DNA of 41,004 nt from Acetobacteraceae bacterium. GTDB lineage: Bacteria; Pseudomonadota; Alphaproteobacteria; Acetobacterales; Acetobacteraceae. The position numbers were made by a program, and so were the translations under genes. Where the stretch lies: positions 1 to 41,004 of the forward strand of contig PLXO01000124.1 in the NCBI GenBank assembly GCA_003151425.1, in the 5' to 3' direction. The notes beneath the pieces are model-generated. The model saw only the letters and a list, made by a program, of their open reading frames with translations. It was not told where the DNA came from and ran no database searches. Shown piece after piece: positions 6,869-15,465 of the stretch; position 1 is the first letter of the stretch, and the number at the start of each line of letters is the position of its first letter.

Positions 6869-8089
6869 ATGCACCAGCCACGCATGCCGCGCCGCGCCCT
6901 GTTGGCGGCGGCTACCGCAACGATCACCGCTTCGGCCGCGTCCAGGGCTGCCACCTCGTCGCCACCGCAGCATTTCGGCTATGTGTGCAGCTACACGTCG
7001 GTTTCAATGCCTGGCGGTGCGGGGCACGGCGAGGGCATCACGCTGGTGCGTATCGATCCGCAGGCGGGCCGGCTGACCGCGCTGCAGACTTTCCCCGGCC
7101 CGAGCCCCTCCTGGATCTGCGTCTCGCCCAAGGGCGACCGCGCCTACGCGGTGAACGAGATCGGTCAATTCGACGGGCAGAAACAGGGGGCCGTTACCGC
7201 ATATGAAGTCGATACATCCAGCGGGGCGCTGCGGCAATTGAACGCCGTCGGATCGGGCGGTACGGCGCCGGTCTACGCCGCCGTCCATCCGTCCGGTCGC
7301 TATCTGCTGGTTGCGAATTACGATAGCGGGCATATCGCCGTGCTGCCGATTCAGTCGGACGGTTCGCTCGGCCCCGCCACGGACAGCGTCGCGCCGCAGG
7401 GCACGCTCGGCCCGACGAAGGCGGCCGCGGCGGGGCCGGGCAGCTTCGCGCAAAGCGGCCACACGGCGTCCCACGCGCATATGATTGCGACCGATCCCGC
7501 CGGGCGATTCGTGCTCAGCACCGATCTCGGCCTGGACCGGACCTTTGTCTGGACGCTTGACCTGGACAGCGGAAAGTTGCGCCCGGCGGCGAATCACGGC
7601 TTCCCCACGACATCCGCCGGCGCCGGCGCGCGGCATTTCGCATTTCATCCGAATGGTCGCACGCTGTACGTAATCTACGAGGAAGCGTCGCAGATCGCGA
7701 CCTATCGGTACGACGGCCAGACCGGCGGGGCCACGCCGCTGCAGACGGTCAGCACGCTGCCGGCGGACTTCGCCGGATCAAGTTTCGCTTCTGCAATGGC
7801 GGTCAGCCGCGACGGCCGGTTTCTATATGCCGGCAACCGTCTGCACAACAGCATCAGCAGCTTCGCGATCGGCGGGGATGGCACGCTGCGCATGATCGGC
7901 AACGAATGGGCGCGAGGGGATTATCCAAATCAGGTGGCGCTGGATCCGACCGGCATGCTGCTGCTGGCATGCAACCGCCGCAGCGACCAGGTCACTGTGT
8001 TCAAGGTGGATCGTGCGACGGGTGGGCTGCGCTTCTCCGGGCAGTATTTCCCGGTGGGTAGCCCCAACATGATTGGATTCGGCGTGTGA
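6869..8089 (+). CDS. Lactonase-family seven-bladed beta-propeller (YbhE type)
   Basis: The 406-residue protein resembles the 6-phosphogluconolactonase/lactonase family: GYVCSYT near the start, LTALQTFPGPSPSWICVSPKGDRAYAVNE, HPSGRYLLVANYDSGHIAVLPI, SHAHMIATDPAGRFVLSTDLGLD and RHFAFHPNGRTLYVIYE are its usual blade signatures. MPRRALLAAATATITASAASRA at the N-terminus looks like an export signal with an RR pair, so it probably acts in the periplasm and is unlikely to be the cytoplasmic pentose-phosphate enzyme. The ATG at 6869 is preferred over an upstream start at 6800 because it begins the signal sequence. It follows the sialidase-like gene by about 100 bases, and both may concern sugars. Substrate unknown. 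Confidence 0.85.
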   Translation: MHQPRMPRRALLAAATATITASAASRAATSSPPQHFGYVCSYTSVSMPGGAGHGEGITLVRIDPQAGRLTALQTFPGPSPSWICVSPKGDRAYAVNEIGQFDGQKQGAVTAYEVDTSSGALRQLNAVGSGGTAPVYAAVHPSGRYLLVANYDSGHIAVLPIQSDGSLGPATDSVAPQGTLGPTKAAAAGPGSFAQSGHTASHAHMIATDPAGRFVLSTDLGLDRTFVWTLDLDSGKLRPAANHGFPTTSAGAGARHFAFHPNGRTLYVIYEEASQIATYRYDGQTGGATPLQTVSTLPADFAGSSFASAMAVSRDGRFLYAGNRLHNSISSFAIGGDGTLRMIGNEWARGDYPNQVALDPTGMLLLACNRRSDQVTVFKVDRATGGLRFSGQYFPVGSPNMIGFGV

Positions 8090-8119
8090 GGGCGCGCGAC
8101 CCGACGTATCGCGGCATTT

Positions 8120-8557
8120 TCATCGACAGCACGCGCCCTGCCAGTATGTCCGGCTGCCCTCGACAGGCACGTGCACGAACTCCAGCTTCATCCCATCGGG
8201 GTCGCTGAAGAATACCGCATAGTACCCTGGCTCGTATGAATATTCCGATGGTGCATCGAGTTCCGTCGCGCCGGTCGCACACAGAAGAGCATGAAACCGG
8301 TCCACCTCGTCGCGGCTATCGGCGTTCCACGCGAAATGATGCAAGCCGGGCGAATACCGATCGTGCGTACGCGCCGCGCCGGCATCGCTGACGAGGCTCA
8401 AGATGACCCATTGGAGGCTGCCGCTCGGCGTCATGGCCGCCCAGGCGAGCCTGCTGTCGCTCTTCTCGACAAAGCGGTACCCCATGAAACGCAGAAGTGG
8501 ATCGTAGAACCGCTCTGCTTTCGGGATGTCTGTCACCGTCAGCCGAATATGATTCAT
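8120..8557 (-). CDS. VOC (glyoxalase/bleomycin-resistance) family protein
   Basis: The 145-residue protein starts MNHIRLTVTDIPKAERFYDPLL, the typical first strand and helix of a vicinal-oxygen-chelate domain. It continues SPGLHHFAWNADSRDEVDRFHALL and ends YYAVFFSDPDGMKLEFVHVP. The likely metal ligands are His3, the His of HHFAW and the Glu of KLEFV. The family includes lyases, dioxygenases and resistance proteins; nothing here fixes the substrate. The start at 8557 is chosen because the domain begins there; the open frame extends upstream through low-complexity repeats that are not protein-like. It converges with the lactonase gene. Confidence 0.85.
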   Translation of the reverse strand: MNHIRLTVTDIPKAERFYDPLLRFMGYRFVEKSDSRLAWAAMTPSGSLQWVILSLVSDAGAARTHDRYSPGLHHFAWNADSRDEVDRFHALLCATGATELDAPSEYSYEPGYYAVFFSDPDGMKLEFVHVPVEGSRTYWQGACCR

Positions 8558-8696
8558 GCTGCCAATTCGATGCGCGACGTTGCCGGTCTGCGAGGCGCGT
8601 TCGTCGGCCTGGTCTCTATCCCTCATGATGCACTTGTCTCCATGATGACGTCGCCGATGGTTCAAGAGCGACGCGCTCTGCGGTATGCAAGAAATT

Positions 8697-8750
8697 CCAG
8701 TATGATGGAAAATGCCCGCGTGCAGGAAAATTCCTGCGTGCAGGAAAATC
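8697..8750. repeat. Three tandem 18-bp repeats upstream of the VOC gene
   Basis: GCGTGCAGGAAAAT occurs at 8718 and 8736 with a degenerate third unit before them (about 8697-8715), giving an 18-base period. Together with flanking sequence the 358 bases from 8558 to 8915 hold no recognisable gene. The repeats lie about 140-190 bases upstream of the VOC start. Confidence 0.75.
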
Positions 8751-8915
8751 ATTGGCCGGATTTTGCCTGCTTCGGAGGTCGATCGTTCTCGCTTTTCCTT
8801 CTGTGATAAATATAAGGCTGTCGCTACGCGTACGAACACCGGGTGTTACGGCCCATCCGGACGATTCACCCGGGCCCATACAACGCAGTCGCCGGAAGGA
8901 GAAATGCCCGATTGG

Positions 8916-9713
8916 TCACAGCTTTATTTTCCTCATCGACGCAAAATCGCCCGGCGGTGCACCGGCAATCGCGCCAAACGAGGCAAGCAGGTCTTTGCCC
9001 ACATCCGATGCCTTGGGTGAAAAGTAATAGACATGTTCGCCGTCAACAGTTCTGTTATGGTACACATCAATGTCTGGCGGAACGCCGCATTCCATGAATA
9101 TAGCGGAGAATTTGTTCATGAGGGATCTGGCCGACGTTTCCCTGATATCTTCCCCGCTTTCTATAGTGACCCGGTGCCATTGGCCGATTTTGAGCGAGTC
9201 CATGTCCTTTGGTCGAATATGCAAGCGGCCAAACTGATCAAAATTTTCCGGATCTGTGAACGCCAGAGCAACCGCATCCAATATCTTGCCGTGATGCCGT
9301 TCAAAGGACTTGAGGCAAGCCGCTTCCGTCATGGACCCCGGTTGCTCCGTCAGGTCTTCAAGCACAGTATCAGCAACGAAAACCGTAACGATTTTTCCTT
9401 GGTACTCCACGGCAAAGGGCAACCCTTCCCACTGCATCGTGCTGGGGCGGCGAATGATGTTGGGTTGGTCGGCAACAAGTCGGACCCCGGGGCCTTCGCC
9501 CGGGAGTCCGCCGGTGAAGACGACCCCCCCGTTCCAAAGGGCGCTGCGGATGGATGCCACGGCTGCCGTCTCGGCGGCACGCCTAGCGCTTTCCGCGTCA
9601 CGAACCGTGCTCAGGCCCACCTCGGCTTCCTTGGCGAGATGCTCCTGCGACCAACCAAGCAACGCCCGCCCGGCACGGATTTGCGCCGGGATGATGATGT
9701 TGTTGTGTTTCAT
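8916..9713 (-). CDS. XRE-type helix-turn-helix regulator with C-terminal extension
   Basis: The 265-residue protein starts with a Cro/C1-type HTH: PAQIRAGRALLGWSQEHLAKEAEVGLSTVRDAE (about residues 9-45). A middle region, GLPFAVEYQGKIVTVFVADTVLEDL..., resembles a small DUF1488-like domain, and the C-terminal 100 residues are unfamiliar. Codon use is less GC-rich than in the neighbours. The ATG at 9713 is chosen because GAGGT precedes it; the frame opens earlier only at a TTG. It is a DNA-binding regulator of unknown target, possibly phage- or island-derived, and may control itself or the divergent region to the right. Confidence 0.8.
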   Translation of the reverse strand: MKHNNIIIPAQIRAGRALLGWSQEHLAKEAEVGLSTVRDAESARRAAETAAVASIRSALWNGGVVFTGGLPGEGPGVRLVADQPNIIRRPSTMQWEGLPFAVEYQGKIVTVFVADTVLEDLTEQPGSMTEAACLKSFERHHGKILDAVALAFTDPENFDQFGRLHIRPKDMDSLKIGQWHRVTIESGEDIRETSARSLMNKFSAIFMECGVPPDIDVYHNRTVDGEHVYYFSPKASDVGKDLLASFGAIAGAPPGDFASMRKIKL

Positions 9714-9873
9714 TTTACCTCGATAGGCAAGATTCACCAATGAAAAGTCATATGTGTCAATAGCTCAAAGCATCTCCCCGCGGCCTTCTGGCTGGGTGCC
9801 ATGGCGCCGCGCCGTGCGGGCACGTGCCGCGTACTGAAGCCTCATGGAATTGGCATAACTGGCACAATCCGCC

Positions 9874-10130
9874 TTCGGCCAAACCTCCAAGCCGAGAACG
9901 AAGCACGTGCGCTCTACCAGGGGGCGGCGACCCATTGCAACACCATCAAGGACTACGTAACGCGCGGCCTGTTCGAATAGTTGATGCACAACGAAAAAGG
10001 CCACATGGATTTCCTGGAAACGCAGCTCGATCTGATCCGCAAACGTGGCCTTGAGCGCTACGTCCAACATCACATCGGCGATCTCAGCAAGGACAAGTGC
10101 CGCTGCACGGTGGGCCGAATCAGCAGTTGA
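9874..10130 (+). pseudogene. bfr: Bacterioferritin C-terminal remnant
   Basis: One plus-strand frame reads LRPNLQAENEARALYQGAA...KDYVTRGLFE-stop-LMHNEKGHMDFLETQLDLIRKRGLERYVQHHIG. The EKGHMDFLETQL segment is the last helix of bacterioferritin, whose E..H provides di-iron ligands. A TAG at 9978-9980 interrupts the LFE-L helix. The N-terminal two helices, including the haem methionine, are absent upstream. It is therefore both truncated and stopped. Intact bacterioferritin stores iron in a 24-mer; this copy cannot. It lies in the gap between the XRE and CBS genes. Confidence 0.8.
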
Positions 10131-10264
10131 CCTGATGTATCATGGCCGGCAATCCCCGGGCCAAGGCGCCTTGGGTCAGATTCTCGATCGCCGGCACGCC
10201 CACGGTCTCGAAGGTCACGTCCAGCATTGCACCGCGCACCACGACGAAGTGACCCAACGTCCGA

Positions 10265-10744
10265 TTAGAGCAGCTCAGACATCGCATCCGGCGAATGAGC
10301 AATGGCCCGCACTAGATCGGCACGTGAGACGACACCTATCACTTTGCCGTCGCGCACCACCGGCACGCGCTTGATACGACTTCGTATCATGATATCGGCG
10401 ATTTCGCGCGCCGACACCCCCTCCGTCACGCTGACCACCGGCGTGCTCATCAGGTCCCTCGCGCGGCGCTGATCCTCGCGGACATACTTGAGGAACTCCG
10501 GCGCAAGGTCCGTGCCCTCGGCGAGCGTGCGCAGCCACCACGCACGACGCGTTGCGGTCTCGCTGGCAAACGGCCGCATCAAATCGCCCTCGCTCAACAT
10601 CCCAACCAGCTTGCCGTCGGCATCGCATACCGGCACCGCACTGATATGGTTGTCGGCGAGCAGCCGCGCGACTTTCGCCACCGTATCGTCAGGCGCAACG
10701 CTGACGACCTCGGTTGTCATGAGGCTGGCGGCATCGATCGGCAT
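10265..10744 (-). CDS. Tandem CBS-domain protein
   Basis: The 159-residue protein is one CBS pair. CBS1 runs from ASLMTTEVVSVAPDDTVAKVARLLADNHISAVPVCDADGKLVGMLSEGDL (residues 5-56) and CBS2 from ARDLMSTPVVSVTEGVSAREIADIMIRSRIKRVPVVRDGKVIGVVSRADLVRA (about 93-147). Such free-standing pairs bind adenosine nucleotides and regulate other proteins. A tryptophan-containing linker (RRAWWLRTLAEG) separates the two. The ATG at 10744 is chosen because GGAAGGG precedes it. Downstream, bases 10131-10264 hold nothing I can name. Partner unknown. Confidence 0.9.
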   Translation of the reverse strand: MPIDAASLMTTEVVSVAPDDTVAKVARLLADNHISAVPVCDADGKLVGMLSEGDLMRPFASETATRRAWWLRTLAEGTDLAPEFLKYVREDQRRARDLMSTPVVSVTEGVSAREIADIMIRSRIKRVPVVRDGKVIGVVSRADLVRAIAHSPDAMSELL

Positions 10745-10848
10745 GACACGACCCTTCCCGGCATCCAATGTGATGGCCCACCACGACACGCCATCCACAC
10801 CGCCGCATTGATTTACGTCAACCCCGCGCAGCAAGGCCAGGGGCGCCG

Positions 10849-11035
10849 CTCTGGACCCCACCAAGGGGCGCGGCCCCTTGGAACCGCGCCAATAGTGGGT
10901 CCTTGGAGCCCGCCTTTTTGGTTGGGGCGCCTCGGTCCCGCCTCCCGCGCCCCAACCAAAAAGGGATGGGGTCCAAAGGCTGGCCGGCGCCTGTCCTCGG
11001 GCGTTTGACCCGAGGGGTGGGGGTCAGGGGTCAAA
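10849..11035. repeat. Block of palindromic intergenic repeats
   Basis: The block contains CCAAGGGGCGCGGCCCCTTGG, an inverted repeat of TTTTTGGTTGGGGCGC (about 10915) with its exact complement 16 bases later, and CCTCGGGCGTTTGACCCGAGG. These are three unrelated hairpins in less than 200 bases. The block abuts the truncated end of an MFS gene and may mark the breakpoint that truncated it. Confidence 0.8.
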
Positions 11036-11041
11036 GCTCCC

Positions 11042-11334
11042 TGGTGGGTTTCAGTCGGCTTCGGGTTCTTTCAGTCGCCCAACAACCGGCTGATGATCGC
11101 CAGCGCGCCACGCGACCGCGCCGGGGCGGGGCGGGCAGCGGCGTGCTGTCGACTTCGCGCCTGGTCGGCCAGACGACGGGCAGTGCCTTGGTGGCTCTGC
11201 TGTTCGGGCTGACCCATGGCGGCAACGAGGGGGTGACGCGCGGCACCACACTGTCGGTCGACCTGGCGGCGTGCTTCGCCGCGGTCGCGATGGTGCTGAG
11301 CTCGCTCCGCCTGCGCCAACCGGAGCACGTCTAG
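11042..11334 (+). pseudogene. C-terminal remnant of a DHA2-type MFS transporter
   Basis: VGFGFFQSPNNRLMIASAPRDRAG is the start of the C-terminal half of 14-helix DHA2 drug exporters, and AGSGVLSTSRLVGQTTGSALVALLFGL... continues it in another frame through the last two helices to the stop at 11332. The frame change falls in a GGGGCGGGGCGGG run around 11121-11135 and is explained by five extra bases. About 350 N-terminal residues are missing, and the repeat block lies at the break. The product is non-functional. Confidence 0.75.
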
Positions 11335-11519
11335 TCCGGCCTCCTAACATTGTTGCAAGCGCTGGATCGATCCTTGCCGCGCCCCATGAGACCATGGGGT
11401 TTTTGCGCTTTGCCAATACACTCGGTATTGGCGCCTGCGCTCAGTCCTCCCATGGGCCCTTGGGACATGACAACGATCTTCGCCAGCATCCGGTAACAGT
11501 GTGCGACCGCCGGCCTATC

Positions 11520-13112
11520 CTACCGGCGGGCAAACCCGAGCGGCAGTTTCAGATTCAGCGTCAGGCTGCCGCTGTCGTCTTCGCGTTCATGGCCATGCTC
11601 GCGCTCGTGCTTGGGTTCGGGAGGCTCGTTACGGTCGCGATCGTGACCGTCGTGCGCTTCCTCCTTGGCGCCGACATGCACCGTCACCGGCTCCGAAATG
11701 ATACCGTTGGCGATCACCACAAGTTCGTACTCGCCATGCGGCAGATGCGGTGGCACCACGAAATTTGTGTGATGGACCGCGCTACCCGTCGCGACCGCCA
11801 TGGTCGAGTGGTCGAACGTTCGGCAGAACACCATTCCGACGCTTGGCGCGCCAAGCAGCCGGACCAACGGATAGTTGGTCGCCATCTGTGCGTCGTCGCC
11901 ATAGGCAACCGCCTGCGACAAACCGTTGATCTGGTGGCCATGCAAGCGATAGGTCTCGCCCGGATGCAGATGGTGTGGCACCTCGGTTATGTGCGGCCGC
12001 CATGCCGACTGCGGACCGCCCGCCGGCGAGTAGATCTCGATCGTTTTGGTGCAGTTGGCATACAGCACCTGGCCGCTCGGCAGCAGCAGCAGACGCGCAT
12101 TGTAGGTGGGCTCGCCGGCGGCACTCGCCGGGTTCGCCACGGGATGCAGCGCCGCGCCGTCGAATTCGAAGAACACGGTCGGCGGTCCCGACCATCCGGC
12201 GTTCAACGGTCCCACCGCGCACAGCACAAACCCGTTCGGCAGCAGGCATGCGGGGGCATCGAAGGCACGCATCAGATGACCGCCGGAGACCGGGAAGTTC
12301 GGGCCCGGGATCCATGTGCCCGGCTGGGTCGGCAGCAGCGGCGGCAGATAGAGCGCGGTATGTCCGGTCGCGCCGGCGCAGAACACGCGGCCGTCCGGCA
12401 TCAGGATGGCCGGCCCGATCTCGATCGACACGCCTGGCTCGTTCAACACAAGATCGTGTCCGGGCGGTGTCGATCCGGCATTGATCCATTGATTGGTGGC
12501 GATCAGGTATTTCTCGGCATGCGGGTGGTTGTTCACCTCGGCAACGATGATGGTGCCGTCCGGCAGCAGCGTCCAGCTTTCCTCGGAGCTGGTGTCGTGT
12601 TTGTTGCCGCCGGCGCTCCAGCTACGCGTCACCGGGTCCAGAATCGCCGTCTGTACAGTCTTGATGTTGCCCAGCAGCACCCTGCCGTCCGGCAGCACGC
12701 AGCTCGGTGCGTCGCCGATGTTGGTCCACCCCGGCGGCGTGGGAATGCTGGTCCATGAATCGGCCACCGGATCGAAGATCGAGGCCGCCAGAATATCGAC
12801 ATTCGGGCTGGCGTTGTATTCCCCGCCGGCGACGAACACACGACCGTCGCGCAGCACCGCGGAGGCGAAATAGAGCGGGGCGTCCACCGGCCCGTTCTGC
12901 GCCACCGGTGCGTTCGCCGGCATCGGTGTCAGCTTGTGCCAACTGCCGTTGGCATAATCCATGAATGCGTCGGGTACCAAACGGTACCAGTCGGGCGTGT
13001 AGGCACCGCCCGTGCCGTAGTCGTGGCACATCACGCTGCCATCCGTCAGAAGCAGCATGGTATCGATCGCCACGGGCGGCTGATGGCCCAATGGCTTCCA
13101 CGTTCCAGTCAT
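11520..13112 (-). CDS. Kelch/galactose-oxidase-like beta-propeller protein
   Basis: The 530-residue protein has kelch-like repeats (YFASAVLRDGRVFVAGGEYN, PSCVLPDGRVLLGN, SWTLLPDGTIIVAEVNN, GPAILMPDGRVFCAGATGHTALY, LLLLPSGQVLYANC) and a C-terminal DUF1929/early-set Ig-like domain (YRLHGHQINGLSQAVAYGDDAQMATNYPLVRL, residues about 390-490), the architecture of galactose oxidase relatives. No signal peptide is visible. The last 45 residues are very rich in His, Asp, Glu and Arg (HDGHDRDRNEPPEPKHERE), which could bind metal. The radical-copper Cys-Tyr site is not evident, so oxidase activity is uncertain. It lies downstream of the copper operon on the same strand, across a 349-base gap. Confidence 0.8.
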   Translation of the reverse strand: MTGTWKPLGHQPPVAIDTMLLLTDGSVMCHDYGTGGAYTPDWYRLVPDAFMDYANGSWHKLTPMPANAPVAQNGPVDAPLYFASAVLRDGRVFVAGGEYNASPNVDILAASIFDPVADSWTSIPTPPGWTNIGDAPSCVLPDGRVLLGNIKTVQTAILDPVTRSWSAGGNKHDTSSEESWTLLPDGTIIVAEVNNHPHAEKYLIATNQWINAGSTPPGHDLVLNEPGVSIEIGPAILMPDGRVFCAGATGHTALYLPPLLPTQPGTWIPGPNFPVSGGHLMRAFDAPACLLPNGFVLCAVGPLNAGWSGPPTVFFEFDGAALHPVANPASAAGEPTYNARLLLLPSGQVLYANCTKTIEIYSPAGGPQSAWRPHITEVPHHLHPGETYRLHGHQINGLSQAVAYGDDAQMATNYPLVRLLGAPSVGMVFCRTFDHSTMAVATGSAVHHTNFVVPPHLPHGEYELVVIANGIISEPVTVHVGAKEEAHDGHDRDRNEPPEPKHEREHGHEREDDSGSLTLNLKLPLGFARR

Positions 13113-13351
13113 GATTTTGGTTCCTTCCCTTCGCCGGTTTCACACGCCTGGTGTCCGAAGCCATGCGCTTGGCGTGGCCGCTCGGCCGAGCCATCGGGTG
13201 GCGTCAGAGCACCGGTCTTTCACCATCACCTTGGAAGGTTGCGTTGCCGAGCGAATCACCTGTCCGACCAGCCGCGCGATCGCCGCACCAAGATGCCTTG
13301 AAGCATTGATCCGGTAGTTGGTGCATCGTTGCAGGAAAGCCGGCCGTGCGC

Positions 13352-13367
13352 TGTGATATAGCTCACA
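13352..13367. promoter_or_regulatory. CRP-type palindrome TGTGA-N6-TCACA
   Basis: TGTGATATAGCTCACA matches the CRP consensus half-sites perfectly with the normal six-base spacer, and the flanking C and G extend the dyad. It lies 240 bases upstream of the kelch gene start and 95 bases beyond the end of the copper operon. The kelch gene is the likely target. The remaining bases of 13113-13461 show no gene. Confidence 0.55.
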
Positions 13368-13461
13368 GTGCCGCAATCAGTGGTTGGCACCATCCCGTGA
13401 TGGTCGGCCGCCGACCGGCACGGCCGAAAATTCCGTCCGGTGATCCGACAGGCTATGGCGA

Positions 13462-15429
13462 TCAGTGCTGATGCGCGTGTCCGCTGCCTGTATCGGCCGC
13501 GATCGGGTGCGCCGCGAGGTCGGCCACCACGGAAGCGAACGCCTGCGGATCGTTCCAGTCTCCGGGCTCACCCGGCCGCCAGTGCGCGCGCAGCCAATGG
13601 TTCTGATCGACCAGCACCTGCTCGCCCACCAACGCGTCGTCGGGCACGCCGGATAGGATCGCGAAGGCGGTCCAGGTCTCGGGTTCGCTCGTCACGCAGG
13701 CTGCCGGATCCGTTGCCGCCATATGTTTCCTGGCCAGAAGGATCGTTGTGATCCCGCGTGCCGCCAGCGGAACGGATAAGGTCGCCGCGTCGCCGGACAC
13801 CGCGATGATGCGCAGCACGCGCCCGCGCAGATCATCCAGGTCGATGGCGTGCCCGTCCGCGCAGGTCGCATCGAATTGCGGCACCGGCACCGGGTGCGAC
13901 CATGTGCCGGTGGACCGCATGCTGTCGCCGGCGTTGTGCGCGTGCAGATAGTCGATCAGGTCCCAGCGCGCCTCGCTCGACAGCGTGCCGGCGAAGCCGG
14001 GCATCGCGACGCCGCCCTCCGGCGCGTCGAAGCCATGCGAAACGTACCAGAACATCTCGCCGTCGCTGTGTGCCCAGAGATGTTGCGCGGTCAGATCGGC
14101 TGGATGGATGGGAAGCGACTTCGCGGTGGGGCCGTCGCCGTGTCCTTCGGCGCCATGGCAGGCGACGCAGTTGGCCGCGAACAGCTTCGCGCCGTGCGCG
14201 ATCGCCGTAGCCGCGAACTCGGTCGGCGAGGTGAAGAAGCTGGTGGGGAACGCCTCGACCAACAGCAGATCGAGATGCGGGATCGCGCGGGCGGCGATGA
14301 TCGCGGCAACCACCAGCGCCGGCCAGCGCATCCGGCGCCAGATCATTCCGGCGACAGTCATGATGACGGCCACGCCGACGGCCACCAGCGCGCCGATGAC
14401 CTCGCCGCGCAGGTCCGGCTCGGCGAACACCGACAGGCTCGGTCGCCATGGGAAAGGCCAGACCGGCTCTTCATGCGTGCCCGGCGTGTGGGTCGCGAGA
14501 AAGCCGGCCGTGATCACCACCACCGCGCCCAGCACCGTTTCGATAGCGATCGAGGTGCGCATGTGGCGGCGCGCGGCGTCCGGTGCGGCGCCGGCCAGCC
14601 GATCGGTCAGCGCGAGGCGATTGACCGCGGCCAGCGCCAGCAGCACGCCGAACAGCCCGACCTTCACCAGCGCGACATGGCCATAGCCGGTGCCGAACAG
14701 CCCCGGCATGTCGCCCATCAGGTCCGTCACCTGAAGCACCGCGGTTCCCGCCAGCACCAGCACCGCGGAGAGGCCGATCGGTGTGAAGCTGCGGCACGCG
14801 GTTGCCGCGAAGTTGTGCGGGAGGGTGCCGATCGTAATGAACAGCGGCAGCAGGCTGCCGAGCCATGCGCCGGCGGCCAGCAGATGCATGACCTCCGAGG
14901 CGATCAGCGTGGCGCCGACACCGCCGCCGATCGCGCCGGCATGGCCGAGCAGCGGCTGCAGCACGAGCGCGATCCCGGCCAGCAAGACGGCGCCGAGCAT
15001 TGGGGCGCCCGGCATGGGCGCGCGCAGCATGGGGGCGCCCAGCATGGGGGCGACGGCGAGCCCCGCGCGCCGCGGCCTGAGCAGCCCCAGAACCACCAGC
15101 AGCAGGAGGCCGCGCAGCAGCAGCCATTGCCCGAACTGGGTCTGCCACGCGACCACGGGCAGGGCCCGCAGCGTCGTTGCAATGTCGTCGGTGCCGGCGA
15201 TGACCACGGTCTCGACCACCAGCCAGGCCGTGCCGATGACCAGGGCGAAGGCCGTGCTGACCCGCGCGAGGCGCAGCAGGCGCCAGTGCAGGCGCGGGGC
15301 GTCAACGGGCGCCTCCGCCATGGCGGCGCGTGCCACTAGCGTAAGGAACACCAGCGTGCCGAACAGCGACACCAGCGCGGCGACATGCGCGCCGCGCAGC
15401 GATGCCACGATGATCTCCACGCTGCTCAT
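13462..15429 (-). CDS. CopD-cytochrome c fusion copper protein
   Basis: The 655-residue protein has three parts. Residues 1-395 carry about nine hydrophobic segments of a CopD/YcnJ-type copper-import domain. Residues 410-500 are a class I cytochrome c with the haem motif CVACH (421-425) and a likely axial methionine in VAMPGF. Residues 510-640 resemble a degenerate thioredoxin/SCO-like domain without a CxxC pair, followed by a His-rich tail GSGHAHQH. Residues 127-146 are a PMLGA repeat encoded by tandem DNA repeats. It is the last gene of the copper operon, 36 bases after PCuAC, and probably moves copper across the inner membrane, coupled to or sensed by haem. Confidence 0.85.
   Translation of the reverse strand: MSSVEIIVASLRGAHVAALVSLFGTLVFLTLVARAAMAEAPVDAPRLHWRLLRLARVSTAFALVIGTAWLVVETVVIAGTDDIATTLRALPVVAWQTQFGQWLLLRGLLLLVVLGLLRPRRAGLAVAPMLGAPMLRAPMPGAPMLGAVLLAGIALVLQPLLGHAGAIGGGVGATLIASEVMHLLAAGAWLGSLLPLFITIGTLPHNFAATACRSFTPIGLSAVLVLAGTAVLQVTDLMGDMPGLFGTGYGHVALVKVGLFGVLLALAAVNRLALTDRLAGAAPDAARRHMRTSIAIETVLGAVVVITAGFLATHTPGTHEEPVWPFPWRPSLSVFAEPDLRGEVIGALVAVGVAVIMTVAGMIWRRMRWPALVVAAIIAARAIPHLDLLLVEAFPTSFFTSPTEFAATAIAHGAKLFAANCVACHGAEGHGDGPTAKSLPIHPADLTAQHLWAHSDGEMFWYVSHGFDAPEGGVAMPGFAGTLSSEARWDLIDYLHAHNAGDSMRSTGTWSHPVPVPQFDATCADGHAIDLDDLRGRVLRIIAVSGDAATLSVPLAARGITTILLARKHMAATDPAACVTSEPETWTAFAILSGVPDDALVGEQVLVDQNHWLRAHWRPGEPGDWNDPQAFASVVADLAAHPIAADTGSGHAHQH
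14995..15054. repeat. Four 15-bp tandem repeats inside the copD-like gene
   Basis: Units close to GCATGGGGGCGCCCA recur with a 15-base period and encode four pentapeptides of the form PM(L/P)(G/R)A on the minus strand, between two membrane segments. The repeats keep the frame, so copy-number changes would only lengthen or shorten the loop. Confidence 0.75.
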
Positions 15430-15465
15430 GTGCGATCTACTGAAGCACCTGTCGGATCATTCCGG

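Noticed and set aside
5123-6973. Open minus-strand frame of 616 codons opposite the PTPS-like and sialidase-like genes
   Set aside because: Arginine/glutamine/histidine-rich sequence without any family pattern, typical of an antisense frame in GC-rich DNA. The plus strand carries recognisable proteins.
10120-10302. Minus-strand frame of 60 codons containing GHFVVVRGAMLDVTFETVGVPAIENL downstream of the CBS gene
   Set aside because: The sequence is protein-like and may be a gene remnant, but I could not link it to any family and it overlaps both neighbours.
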